DNA of 16,000 nucleotides from Gammaproteobacteria bacterium UBA3067 (lineage in GTDB: Bacteria; Pseudomonadota; Gammaproteobacteria; Pseudomonadales; UBA3067). The notes beneath the pieces were generated by a model. The model saw nothing but the letters and a program-made list of their open reading frames with translations, was not told where the DNA came from and searched no databases. This document shows positions 8,719 to 15,568 of the stretch, piece after piece. Made by a program: the position numbers and the translations under genes. The stretch spans positions 1 through 16,000 of the forward strand of contig DFBZ01000056.1 of the NCBI GenBank assembly GCA_002366835.1, written 5' to 3'. The first letter of the stretch is position 1; each line of letters starts with the position of its first letter.

Positions 8719-11700
8719 CTAATCAGTTTCCAGCTCTATATCGATGCCTAAAGCCCGAATCTCTTTCACCAGTACGTTGAAAGATTCTGGCATTCCAGGA
8801 TCCATGCGATGATCGCCGTCTACGATATTTTTATAGACTTTGGTTCGCCCCTGAACATCATCAGATTTAACTGTCAGCATTTCCTGCAAGGTATATGCAG
8901 CTCCGTAGGCTTCAAGCGCCCATACTTCCATCTCTCCGAAACGCTGCCCACCAAACTGTGCCTTACCACCGAGCGGCTGCTGCGTAACCAGGCTATACGA
9001 GCCGGTCGAACGCGCGTGCATCTTGTCATCAACAAGGTGGTTAAGCTTGAGCATATACATATAACCAACAGTAATCTTTCGCTCAAATGCATCGCCAGTA
9101 CGTCCATCGTACAAGGTCATCTGGCCACTATCTGGCAAGCCTGCAAGACCGAGCAACGTTTTGATTTCGCTTTCTTTTGCGCCATCAAAAACGGGGGTTG
9201 CAATAGGCACACCGCCACGCAGATTACCGGCAAGCTCTAGCAAGGCCTCATCATCAAAGGAATCTAACTCCTCACTGCGGCCCCCTGTTGTGTTGTAGAT
9301 CTTGCGTAGATATTCACGAATATCATCCGCTTTTTGTTTCGCATCGAGCATGTTTGAGATCTGCTCCCCCAAACCCTTGGCCGCAAAACCAAGGTGCGTT
9401 TCGAGGATCTGCCCCACGTTCATACGCGAAGGAACCCCCAAGGGGTTTAGGCAAACATCGACAGGCACACCATTTTCATCATAAGGCATATCTTCTACGG
9501 GCATTACTGCTGAGATAACCCCTTTGTTTCCATGACGGCCCGCCATTTTATCGCCTGGCTGAATACGCCGCCTGATCGCAAGATAGACTTTTACAATTTT
9601 TAGAACTCCGTGAGCGAGCTCGTCCCCACCAGTAAGCTTGCGCTTTTTATCTTCAAAGCGCTCGTCCAACAAGTCTTTCTGCTGCTGGAGGAACTCCTTT
9701 GTTTTATCAAGCTGGGAAGCTACCTTGTCGTCCAGCACCCGGATTTCAAACCACTTATCTAGAGGAAGGGCTTCAAGATCTGACTGCTCAAGCGTTCCTT
9801 TCGTAAGCCCTGCGCCCCCACTAATGTCAGCGCCAACAAGTACCGCCCGCAAACGGTCCTTGGTTACTTCTTCAAAGATACGGAATTCATCTTTTAAATC
9901 TTTACGGTAGTCATCAAGCTGCATCTTTTCGATATCAAGTGCACGCTGATCTTTTTCGACGCCATCCCGCGTGAAGACTTGCACATCAACAATGGTACCT
10001 TTAACACTTGTAGGCACACGTAACGATGTATCTTTCACGTCAGAAGCCTTTTCACCAAAGATAGCACGCAGAAGTTTTTCTTCTGGTGTTAGCTGCGTCT
10101 CCCCTTTCGGCGTTACCTTACCGACAAGAATATCCCCAGCTTTTACTTCAGCGCCGATGTAAACGATTCCCGACTCGTCAAGCTTTGACAAGGCGGCCTC
10201 GCCAACATTCGGTATATCAGCAGTGACTTCTTCTGCGCCTAACTTGGTATCACGCGTTACACAGGAAAGCTCCTGGATATGAATCGTGGTGAATCGGTCT
10301 TCTTTTGCGACACGCTCCGAAATAAGAATCGAGTCCTCAAAGTTATATCCATTCCACGGCATAAAGGCGACACGCATATTCTGCCCAAGGGCCAACTCTC
10401 CCATATCGATGGAAGGGCCATCCGCCATGATATCGCCACGCTCAACGCTATCGCCGACTTTTACAAGCGGCTTCTGGTTGATACAGGTGTTCTGGTTTGA
10501 ACGGGTATATTTAGTCAGGTTGTAAATATCAACCCCGGCTTCACCTTCCACAATCTCATCAGGGTTTGCCCGTATTACTATTCGGCTAGCATCAACATTA
10601 TCTACAATACCGCCGCGGTCTGCGACGATACAAACACCTGAGTCACGCGCTACCGTTGCTTCCATTCCAGTGCCAACAAGTGGCTTTTGACTTATCAAGG
10701 TAGGAACCGCCTGACGCTGCATGTTTGAGCCCATTAGCGCCCGGTTCGCATCATCGTGTTCCAGGAAGGGAATAAGACTGGCTGCAACCGATACAACCTG
10801 GCGAGGAGACACATCCATGTAGTCAACGTCTACCGGATGTTTGAGCGTAAACTCACCAAAGTGGCGCACGGAAACCAAATCGTCCGTTAGCAAATTAGCC
10901 TCATCCATCGAAGCATCGGCTTGCGCAATAATATGATTACCTTCCTCAATGGCTGACAGGTATTCAATCTCGTCTGTTACCTTTCCTTTAATTACTTTTC
11001 GATAAGCACTTTCAAGGAAACCGTAATCATTGGTGCGCGCATACGCGGCCAAAGAGTTAATCAGGCCGATGTTCGGGCCTTCAGGAGTTTCAATCGGGCA
11101 AACGCGGCCATAGTGAGTAGGATGTACATCCCTTACTTCAAAACCCGCTCTTTCACGAGTTAAGCCACCCGGCCCGAGGGCCGACACGCGACGCTTGTGG
11201 GTAACTTCCGAAAGTGGATTATTCTGATCCATAAACTGTGAAAGCTGGCCGGAGCCAAAAAACTCTTTGATGGCAGCCGAAACAGGCTTCGCATTAATAA
11301 GGTCTTGAGGCATGAGCCCCTCAGATTCAGCGAGGCTCAGGCGCTCCTTCACGGCGCGCTCTACGCGAACCAACCCAACTCGGAACTGGTTCTCTGTCAT
11401 TTCACCTACAGAGCGAACACGACGGTTACCCAGATGATCAATGTCATCCACAACCCCTTTACCATTACGAATGTCAATCAGGGTCTTCAGAACATCAACA
11501 ATATCTTCTCTGGAAAGTGTCCCTTCTCCTGTCTCAGTCTTACGACCCAGGCGGCGATTAAACTTCATACGTCCCACAACGGACAAATCATAGCGCTGAG
11601 AAGTGAAGAACAGGCCTTTAAACAAGGTCTCTGCAGCATCTTTGGTTGGCGGCTCGCCAGGGCGCATCATGCGGTATATTTCAACCAGCGCTTCAAGCTC

Positions 11701-12789
11701 ATTACTAGTGGGGTCTGTCGCCATGGTATTGGAAACAAAAGGCCCGCAATCCAGCTCATTAATGTACAGCGTTTGGAATTCTGTAACGCCAGACTCAGTC
11801 ACCTGAGCCAAAACTTCCTCGGCAAGAGGAGTATTACAGTTAAAGAGAATTTCACCCGTCTCTTGGTCAACGATATTTCTCGCCAACACTTTACCCGCGA
11901 GGTATTCGGGGTTTACCTCCAAATGGGTCATTTTTGCTTTTGTAAGCTGGCGCACATGCCGGGCTGTCACACGACGACCCTGCTCAACAATCACTGTACC
12001 TTTGTCATCCTTTATGTCGAATGCGGCGGTTTCCCCCCGGAGTCTTTCAGGGATCAATTCAAGTTTATACAGACCGTTTTCGATTAACACCGTATTGGTA
12101 TCGAAAAACATCTCCAGAATTTCTTCTGCCTCATAACCCAGGGCGCGCAATAAAACTGTCGCAGGAAGCTTTCTTCTGCGATCGATTCGAACATAAACCA
12201 GGTCTTTGTGGTCAAACTCAAAGTCCAACCATGAACCACGGTATGGAATTACCCTTGCGGAATAAAGCAACTTGCCAGAAGAGTGAGTTTTACCTTTGTC
12301 GTGATCAAAGAATACACCAGGTGATCGATGCAACTGAGAGACGATAACCCTTTCTGTACCATTAATAACAAAGGTGCCATTATCCGTCATCAAGGGCAGT
12401 TCACCCATGTAAACTTCTTGCTCTTTTATGTCCTTGATGGCTTTGTTGGACGAATCTTTATCGTAAATAATAAGGCGTATTTTGACCCGCAAAGGTACGG
12501 CGTAGGTCACGCCACGTAACTGACACTCTTTTACATCAAATGCTGGTTTGCCAAGGTTATATTCAACAAATTCCAGCGCCGCGCTTCCTGAATAACTAAC
12601 TATTGGAAAAACGGATTTAAAGGCTGCCTGCAAACCATTATCGATGCGCTCCGATACAGGAATACTTGCCTGGAGAAACTTCTTATAGGAATCCACCTGT
12701 ATCGCCAACAAGTAGGGGATATCCATGACTTGAGGTAGCTTACCGAAATTCTTACGAATGCGTTTTTTTTCAGTAAAAGAGTATGCCAT
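8719..12789 (-). CDS. rpoB: RNA polymerase beta subunit
   Basis: Beta forms one pincer of RNA polymerase and, with beta', the active site; it is the rifampicin target. The product is 1356 residues (E. coli 1342), starting MAYSFTEKKRIRKNFGK at ATG 12787-12789 with a GAGG Shine-Dalgarno 7 nt upstream. The rifampicin region runs from Gly512 through QLSQFMDQNNPLSE to the ALGPGG loop, followed by RVCPIETPEGPNIGLI. Equivalents of E. coli Asp516, His526 and Ser531 are unchanged. Residue 514, aligned with E. coli Ser509, is glycine. Active-site elements are present: NMRVAFMPWNGYNFEDSI, and GDKMAGRHGNKGVIS with the conserved lysines. The C-terminal clamp segment is GGQRFGEMEVWALEAYGAAYTL. A 350-nt spacer with an attenuator-like hairpin precedes it and rpoC follows after 73 nt. 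Confidence 0.98.
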   Translation of the reverse strand: MAYSFTEKKRIRKNFGKLPQVMDIPYLLAIQVDSYKKFLQASIPVSERIDNGLQAAFKSVFPIVSYSGSAALEFVEYNLGKPAFDVKECQLRGVTYAVPLRVKIRLIIYDKDSSNKAIKDIKEQEVYMGELPLMTDNGTFVINGTERVIVSQLHRSPGVFFDHDKGKTHSSGKLLYSARVIPYRGSWLDFEFDHKDLVYVRIDRRRKLPATVLLRALGYEAEEILEMFFDTNTVLIENGLYKLELIPERLRGETAAFDIKDDKGTVIVEQGRRVTARHVRQLTKAKMTHLEVNPEYLAGKVLARNIVDQETGEILFNCNTPLAEEVLAQVTESGVTEFQTLYINELDCGPFVSNTMATDPTSNELEALVEIYRMMRPGEPPTKDAAETLFKGLFFTSQRYDLSVVGRMKFNRRLGRKTETGEGTLSREDIVDVLKTLIDIRNGKGVVDDIDHLGNRRVRSVGEMTENQFRVGLVRVERAVKERLSLAESEGLMPQDLINAKPVSAAIKEFFGSGQLSQFMDQNNPLSEVTHKRRVSALGPGGLTRERAGFEVRDVHPTHYGRVCPIETPEGPNIGLINSLAAYARTNDYGFLESAYRKVIKGKVTDEIEYLSAIEEGNHIIAQADASMDEANLLTDDLVSVRHFGEFTLKHPVDVDYMDVSPRQVVSVAASLIPFLEHDDANRALMGSNMQRQAVPTLISQKPLVGTGMEATVARDSGVCIVADRGGIVDNVDASRIVIRANPDEIVEGEAGVDIYNLTKYTRSNQNTCINQKPLVKVGDSVERGDIMADGPSIDMGELALGQNMRVAFMPWNGYNFEDSILISERVAKEDRFTTIHIQELSCVTRDTKLGAEEVTADIPNVGEAALSKLDESGIVYIGAEVKAGDILVGKVTPKGETQLTPEEKLLRAIFGEKASDVKDTSLRVPTSVKGTIVDVQVFTRDGVEKDQRALDIEKMQLDDYRKDLKDEFRIFEEVTKDRLRAVLVGADISGGAGLTKGTLEQSDLEALPLDKWFEIRVLDDKVASQLDKTKEFLQQQKDLLDERFEDKKRKLTGGDELAHGVLKIVKVYLAIRRRIQPGDKMAGRHGNKGVISAVMPVEDMPYDENGVPVDVCLNPLGVPSRMNVGQILETHLGFAAKGLGEQISNMLDAKQKADDIREYLRKIYNTTGGRSEELDSFDDEALLELAGNLRGGVPIATPVFDGAKESEIKTLLGLAGLPDSGQMTLYDGRTGDAFERKITVGYMYMLKLNHLVDDKMHARSTGSYSLVTQQPLGGKAQFGGQRFGEMEVWALEAYGAAYTLQEMLTVKSDDVQGRTKVYKNIVDGDHRMDPGMPESFNVLVKEIRALGIDIELETD

Positions 12790-13139
12790 TTGATTTCCTC
12801 AGCTATACATTATCTGCTTGGCACTAGCCAAACATTCCACTTAAATTCAGTAGAGAGTGATTAACGAGCAGAATCGACGTTAATCCAAAGGTGCTCTCGG
12901 ATTGGTTTTTAATACTATACTTAAGTTGCAAGGCTCGTATTCTGCGGATACTCAGAAATTTATTCATTACACCAACCTTTACATTCCGTTGTTTGATTGG
13001 AGGATCACTTTAAAACCAAATAAAAAGTGAAGAGCCAAAGCGCCTCTTTTAGTGCTAAGACGCCACAACAAAAAGGCCGGTGACAAAAGCCACCAGCCAT
13101 TTATTGCTTTTAAGAAAGCCCTTAGAGGCTTGCAATCGC
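12790..13139 (-). other. 350-nt rplL-rpoB spacer
   Basis: This is the longest non-coding stretch in the window. Besides the attenuator-like hairpin at 13067-13098, the minus strand holds a 7-bp stem with two G-T pairs, GCGTCTT/GAGGCGC (plus 13040-13063). It also holds a perfect 7-bp inverted repeat, TCACTTT/AAAGTGA (plus 13005-13030). The rest, 12790-13000, shows no ORF of note and no clear promoter. In E. coli the same spacer holds a partial terminator and an RNase III processing site that set the ratio of ribosomal proteins to polymerase subunits. The same role is inferred here from position, and the 13040-13063 hairpin is only a possible processing site. Confidence 0.6.
13067..13098 (-). 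terminator. Intrinsic terminator/attenuator between rplL and rpoB
   Basis: On the minus strand GGCTGGTG pairs with CACCGGCC (8 bp, one T-G pair) around an 8-nt loop. TTTTTGTTG follows immediately. It starts about 42 nt after the rplL stop. Because rpoB and rpoC follow on the same strand with no convincing promoter in the spacer, partial read-through is expected, as with the E. coli rplL-rpoB attenuator. Confidence 0.75.
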
Positions 13140-13517
13140 TTACTTAATTTCTACTGCAGCGCCTGCTTCTTCCAACTGCTTCTTAATATCTTCAGCTTCG
13201 TCTTTGGAAACCGCTTCCTTGATTGGGGCAGGAGCGCTTTCAACAAGCCCTTTTGCTTCTTTCAGACCAAGACCTGTAATACCACGCACCGCCTTGATCA
13301 CACCTACTTTTTTATCGCCGAAAGATGCTAGAACAACATCAAACTCTGTTTGCTCTACTGCTGCAGCACCTGCATCACCACCACCCGCAACAGCAACTGC
13401 TACAGGCGCTGCTGCGCTCACACCAAACTTCTCTTCAATTGCAGAAATAAGATCAACAAGATCCATAACGCTCATTTCAGAGATCGCATCTAAAATTTCA
13501 TCTTTTGATAAAGCCAT
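13140..13517 (-). CDS. rplL: 50S ribosomal protein L7/L12
   Basis: L7/L12 is the multicopy stalk protein that recruits and stimulates the translational GTPases, including EF-Tu and EF-G encoded in this window. The product is 125 residues (usual about 120-128). The N-terminal dimerisation and L10-binding helices occupy about 1-32. An Ala/Gly/Val-rich hinge follows at about 34-54. The C-terminal factor-binding domain contains FDVVLASFGDKKVGVIKAVR and the GLGLKEAKGLVESAP motif. The ATG at 13515-13517 has AGGA 9 nt upstream. It lies 59 nt after rplJ, with which it should be translated in excess, since several L7/L12 copies bind each L10. Confidence 0.98.
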   Translation of the reverse strand: MALSKDEILDAISEMSVMDLVDLISAIEEKFGVSAAAPVAVAVAGGGDAGAAAVEQTEFDVVLASFGDKKVGVIKAVRGITGLGLKEAKGLVESAPAPIKEAVSKDEAEDIKKQLEEAGAAVEIK

Positions 13518-13576
13518 GATTCATTTTCCTAATAAACAAGAATGTAGTTCAATTTTATAAACAAGCAATAAATAGA

Positions 13577-14104
13577 TTACGCTGCGTCTTTCTGGTCTTT
13601 GACAGCAGAAACCGCTCGTGCGAACTTGCTTGGAACATCGTTGAGCGTTTGTGCCAGCTTCGTAATCGGCGCTTGAAGTACGCCGGCAAGTTGACCTAAT
13701 GCCTGCTCCCGAGTTGGTAGTTTAGCAAGACGGTCAATGCTTTCCGGACCAAGTGCCTCGCCACCAACGGCCAATGCTTTAACTTCTAACTGTTCATGCT
13801 CTTTGGCAAAATCTTTGATCAAGCGTGCTGCTGCACCCGGATCTTCAATTGACAAAGCTAAAATTGTCGGGCCAACCAGTGCGTCATTTAAACACTCAAA
13901 CTCAGTGCCTTGCACAGCACGCTTGGCGAGAGTGTTTCGAACAACACGCAAATAGACAGACTGCTCACGAGCAAGCTTTCTAAGCTCGGTCATTTGGGTA
14001 ACAGTCAAGCCCCGATAATCAGCAAGAACAGCAGACAAAGCGCTGGAAGCAACGGCGTTGACATCATCAACAATTGCTTTTTTATCTTCCAGTCGTAAAG
14101 CCAC
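13577..14104 (-). CDS. rplJ: 50S ribosomal protein L10
   Basis: L10 anchors L7/L12 dimers to 23S rRNA at the base of the stalk. As the L10-L7/L12 complex it also represses its own mRNA in E. coli. The product is 175 residues, slightly longer than the E. coli protein (165). The N-terminal rRNA-binding domain shows ADYRGLTVTQMTELRKLAR and VVRNTLAKRA. The C-terminal helix for L7/L12 binding ends in FARAVSAVKDQKDAA. The start is GTG (14102-14104), with a strong AGGAGG 8 nt upstream; the N-terminus MALRLEDKK is typical. A 213-nt leader separates it from rplA and contains the L10-type regulatory RNA. Confidence 0.97.
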   Translation of the reverse strand: MALRLEDKKAIVDDVNAVASSALSAVLADYRGLTVTQMTELRKLAREQSVYLRVVRNTLAKRAVQGTEFECLNDALVGPTILALSIEDPGAAARLIKDFAKEHEQLEVKALAVGGEALGPESIDRLAKLPTREQALGQLAGVLQAPITKLAQTLNDVPSKFARAVSAVKDQKDAA

Positions 14105-14124
14105 TGAATTTACCTCCTAAATAA

Positions 14125-14148
14125 GATTTTCGGACCATTCCAAAAATC
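14125..14148 (-). promoter_or_regulatory. Hairpin just upstream of the rplJ ribosome binding site
   Basis: The minus strand folds into a continuous 10-bp stem. GATTTT pairs with AAAATC, then come a T-G pair and GGA with TCC, closed by an ATGG loop. It ends 6 nt before AGGAGG of rplJ. Its place suggests it shapes access of ribosomes to the GTG start or is one of two alternative leader folds. No T-tract suited to termination follows. Confidence 0.5.
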
Positions 14149-14196
14149 ACCACACGGCGCTGTGACTAAGCCAATACAGCCAAATCTGAACCACCG

Positions 14197-14295
14197 CGTC
14201 TACGCAGGCTACTTTAACCCCTACTTGCCAAAACAAGTGAAGGACCTACGGTCTTTGACGAGCCTTCCTGCAAGCAAAGCAGCAGAAAGGGGCTC
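14197..14295 (-). ncRNA. L10 leader (ribosomal protein autoregulatory RNA)
   Basis: The rplA-rplJ spacer carries the hallmark of the L10 leader. On the minus strand, CGTCAAAGACCGTAGG (plus 14245-14260) faces CCTGCGTAGACG (plus 14197-14208). CGTC pairs with GACG and GTAGG with CCTGC, leaving the asymmetric internal loop of a kink-turn. Inside is a 5-bp ACTTG/CAAGT hairpin (14223-14238). Abutting it upstream is a second helix, GAGCC...GGCTC with a further 7-bp arm (14260-14295), the same layout I recall for E. coli. The L10-L7/L12 complex binds this element in E. coli and blocks rplJ translation. Both motif and position support the call. Confidence 0.85.
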
Positions 14296-14317
14296 AATGT
14301 CAAATCTTGAGAATTAT

Positions 14318-15013
14318 TTAAGCCGACAGGGCAGAGTGATCTACTGCGAGACCTGGCCCCATCGTGCTGGAAACTGTTACTTTCTTGATGTAGATACCTT
14401 TAGCTGAGGCTGGTTTTGCTTTTTTAAGATCAACAATCAGCGCTTCAATATTCTGTTTAACGGCTTCAGGTGAAAAACCTACTTGGCCGACAGAACAATG
14501 GATAATGCCGGCTTTATCAGCACGGTAACGAACTTGTCCGGACTTTGCATTTTTGACGGCAGTCGCCACATCAGGAGTCACCGTACCCACCTTTGGGTTT
14601 GGCATCAGGCCGCGTGGTCCAAGAACCTGGCCTAGCTTACCTACAACACGCATTGCATCAGGGCTGGCTATGACGACATCAAAGTTCAGGTCGCCGCCTT
14701 TCATCTGCTCGGCAAGTTCATCCATGCCAACGATATCAGCACCAGCTTCTTTGGCTTTGTCTACATTTTCACCTTGGGTAAAAACTGCTACACGCACGGT
14801 TTTCCCCGTGCCATTAGGGAGCACACTTGCACCCCTTACCACCTGGTCTGATTTGCGCGGATCTATACCCAGATTCACAGCCACATCCAAGGACTCGGTA
14901 AATTTTGTCGCTGGCAGGCTATTAAGAAGACTAACAGCCTCTTCCGTCCCATAAACCTTGCCCAGTTCTACTTTTTCACTAATGGCTTTTTGACGTTTAG
15001 TTAACTTTGTCAT
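14318..15013 (-). CDS. rplA: 50S ribosomal protein L1
   Basis: L1 forms the mobile arm of the 50S subunit that guides deacylated tRNA out of the E site. In many bacteria it also represses the rplK-rplA mRNA. I place the start at ATG 15011-15013 (MTKLTKRQKAISEKVELGKVYG), giving 231 residues (E. coli 234). The longer open frame upstream adds 23 residues unlike L1 that overlap the end of rplK, and is rejected. AAGGGG lies 9 nt upstream of the chosen ATG, inside rplK. Conserved features include SLDVAVNLGIDPRKSDQVVRG and LGPRGLMPNPKVGTVT. The rplK stop lies one nucleotide upstream, so translational coupling is likely. The stop is TAA, followed by the L10 leader region. Confidence 0.97.
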   Translation of the reverse strand: MTKLTKRQKAISEKVELGKVYGTEEAVSLLNSLPATKFTESLDVAVNLGIDPRKSDQVVRGASVLPNGTGKTVRVAVFTQGENVDKAKEAGADIVGMDELAEQMKGGDLNFDVVIASPDAMRVVGKLGQVLGPRGLMPNPKVGTVTPDVATAVKNAKSGQVRYRADKAGIIHCSVGQVGFSPEAVKQNIEALIVDLKKAKPASAKGIYIKKVTVSSTMGPGLAVDHSALSA

Positions 15014-15014
15014 T

Positions 15015-15449
15015 TTAAACCACCCCTTCCACTTCAATACCCATGCTTCTCGCCGAACCTGCAATCGTTCTAACTGCTGCATCCATATCAGCGGCAGTTA
15101 AATCAGGCTCTTTAGTTTTAGCAATCTCTTCCAGCTGCTCACGGCTTACTTTCCCGACCTTTTCGGTATTGGGACGCCCGCTACCTGACTTAAGGCCAGC
15201 GGCTTTCTTTAGAAGGATGGATGCTGGAGGGGTTTTTAACTCAAAGGTAAAACTCTTGTCGCTATAAACTGAAATAACAACAGGGATAGGCATACCCTGT
15301 TCAAAGCCTTGAGTCTGAGCATTGAAGGCCTTACAGAACTCCATAATATTTAGACCATGCTGGCCCAGCGCAGGCCCAACAGGAGGGCTTGGATTTGCAG
15401 CACCGGCTGCTACTTGGAGCTTAATATATGCGTCTACTTTCTTAGCCAT
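15015..15449 (-). CDS. rplK: 50S ribosomal protein L11
   Basis: L11 binds the GTPase-associated centre of 23S rRNA, contacts EF-G and is needed for RelA activation during the stringent response. It is also part of the thiostrepton site. The product is 144 residues (usual about 142). The proline-rich N-terminal segment PSPPVGPALGQHGLNIMEFCK (20-40) is conserved. So is the C-terminal RNA-binding domain, with SGSGRPNTEKVGKV and AGSARSMGIEVEG. The ATG at 15447-15449 is preceded by GAGG with 6 nt spacing. It is the first gene after nusG, 119 nt away, and nearly touches rplA. Confidence 0.98.
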   Translation of the reverse strand: MAKKVDAYIKLQVAAGAANPSPPVGPALGQHGLNIMEFCKAFNAQTQGFEQGMPIPVVISVYSDKSFTFELKTPPASILLKKAAGLKSGSGRPNTEKVGKVSREQLEEIAKTKEPDLTAADMDAAVRTIAGSARSMGIEVEGVV

Positions 15450-15461
15450 TATTCACCTCTT

Positions 15462-15502
15462 GGGTACTAGCGCAGAGAAACGACTAACGTTCCCTGCTCC
15501 CC
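15462..15502 (-). promoter_or_regulatory. Candidate L1-binding leader upstream of rplK
   Basis: Before the rplK Shine-Dalgarno the minus strand can fold as GGGG...ACCC on the outside, with a strong inner hairpin. In the inner hairpin GCAGGGAACG pairs with CGTTTCTCTGC, about 10 bp with one bulge and a TTAGT loop (plus 15472-15497). An outer GGGAG-type strand facing AGTACCC near the rplK start resembles, as I recall it, the L1 target in rplK leaders. In E. coli, L1 binding there represses rplK and rplA. The structure is seen; the ligand is inferred. Confidence 0.5.
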
Positions 15503-15504
15503 TT

Positions 15505-15533
15505 AATAAAAGACACCTGTTTTTCAAGGTGTC
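15505..15533 (-). terminator. Intrinsic terminator/attenuator between nusG and rplK
   Basis: On the minus strand a perfect 7-bp stem, GACACCT/AGGTGTC, closes an 8-nt loop and is followed by TTTTATT. It begins about 35 nt after the nusG stop. In E. coli the secE-nusG and rplKAJL units have separate promoters, which would make a terminator sensible here. However, I see no good promoter between it and rplK, so leaky read-through is also possible. Confidence 0.7.
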
Positions 15534-15568
15534 CGATTACAAAAAAGTTTTCTCTAAAAAACCTGGTT

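Noticed and set aside
11305..12087. 260-codon open frame on the plus strand, antisense to rpoB
   Set aside because: It lies wholly opposite a conserved essential gene, has no recognisable domain and no good ribosome binding site, and its composition is that expected from the complementary strand of coding DNA.
12914..12931. TATAGT with nearby TTGCAA in the rplL-rpoB spacer, a possible rpoB promoter
   Set aside because: The two hexamers are only 6 nt apart and no other -35-like hexamer sits at 16-18 nt from TATAGT.
14298..14303. Perfect TTGACA on the minus strand at the start of the rplA-rplJ spacer, a possible rplJ promoter
   Set aside because: At 16-18 nt spacing the downstream hexamer (for example GCTTTG) does not resemble TATAAT. 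A weak internal promoter cannot be excluded, but the sequence does not support it.
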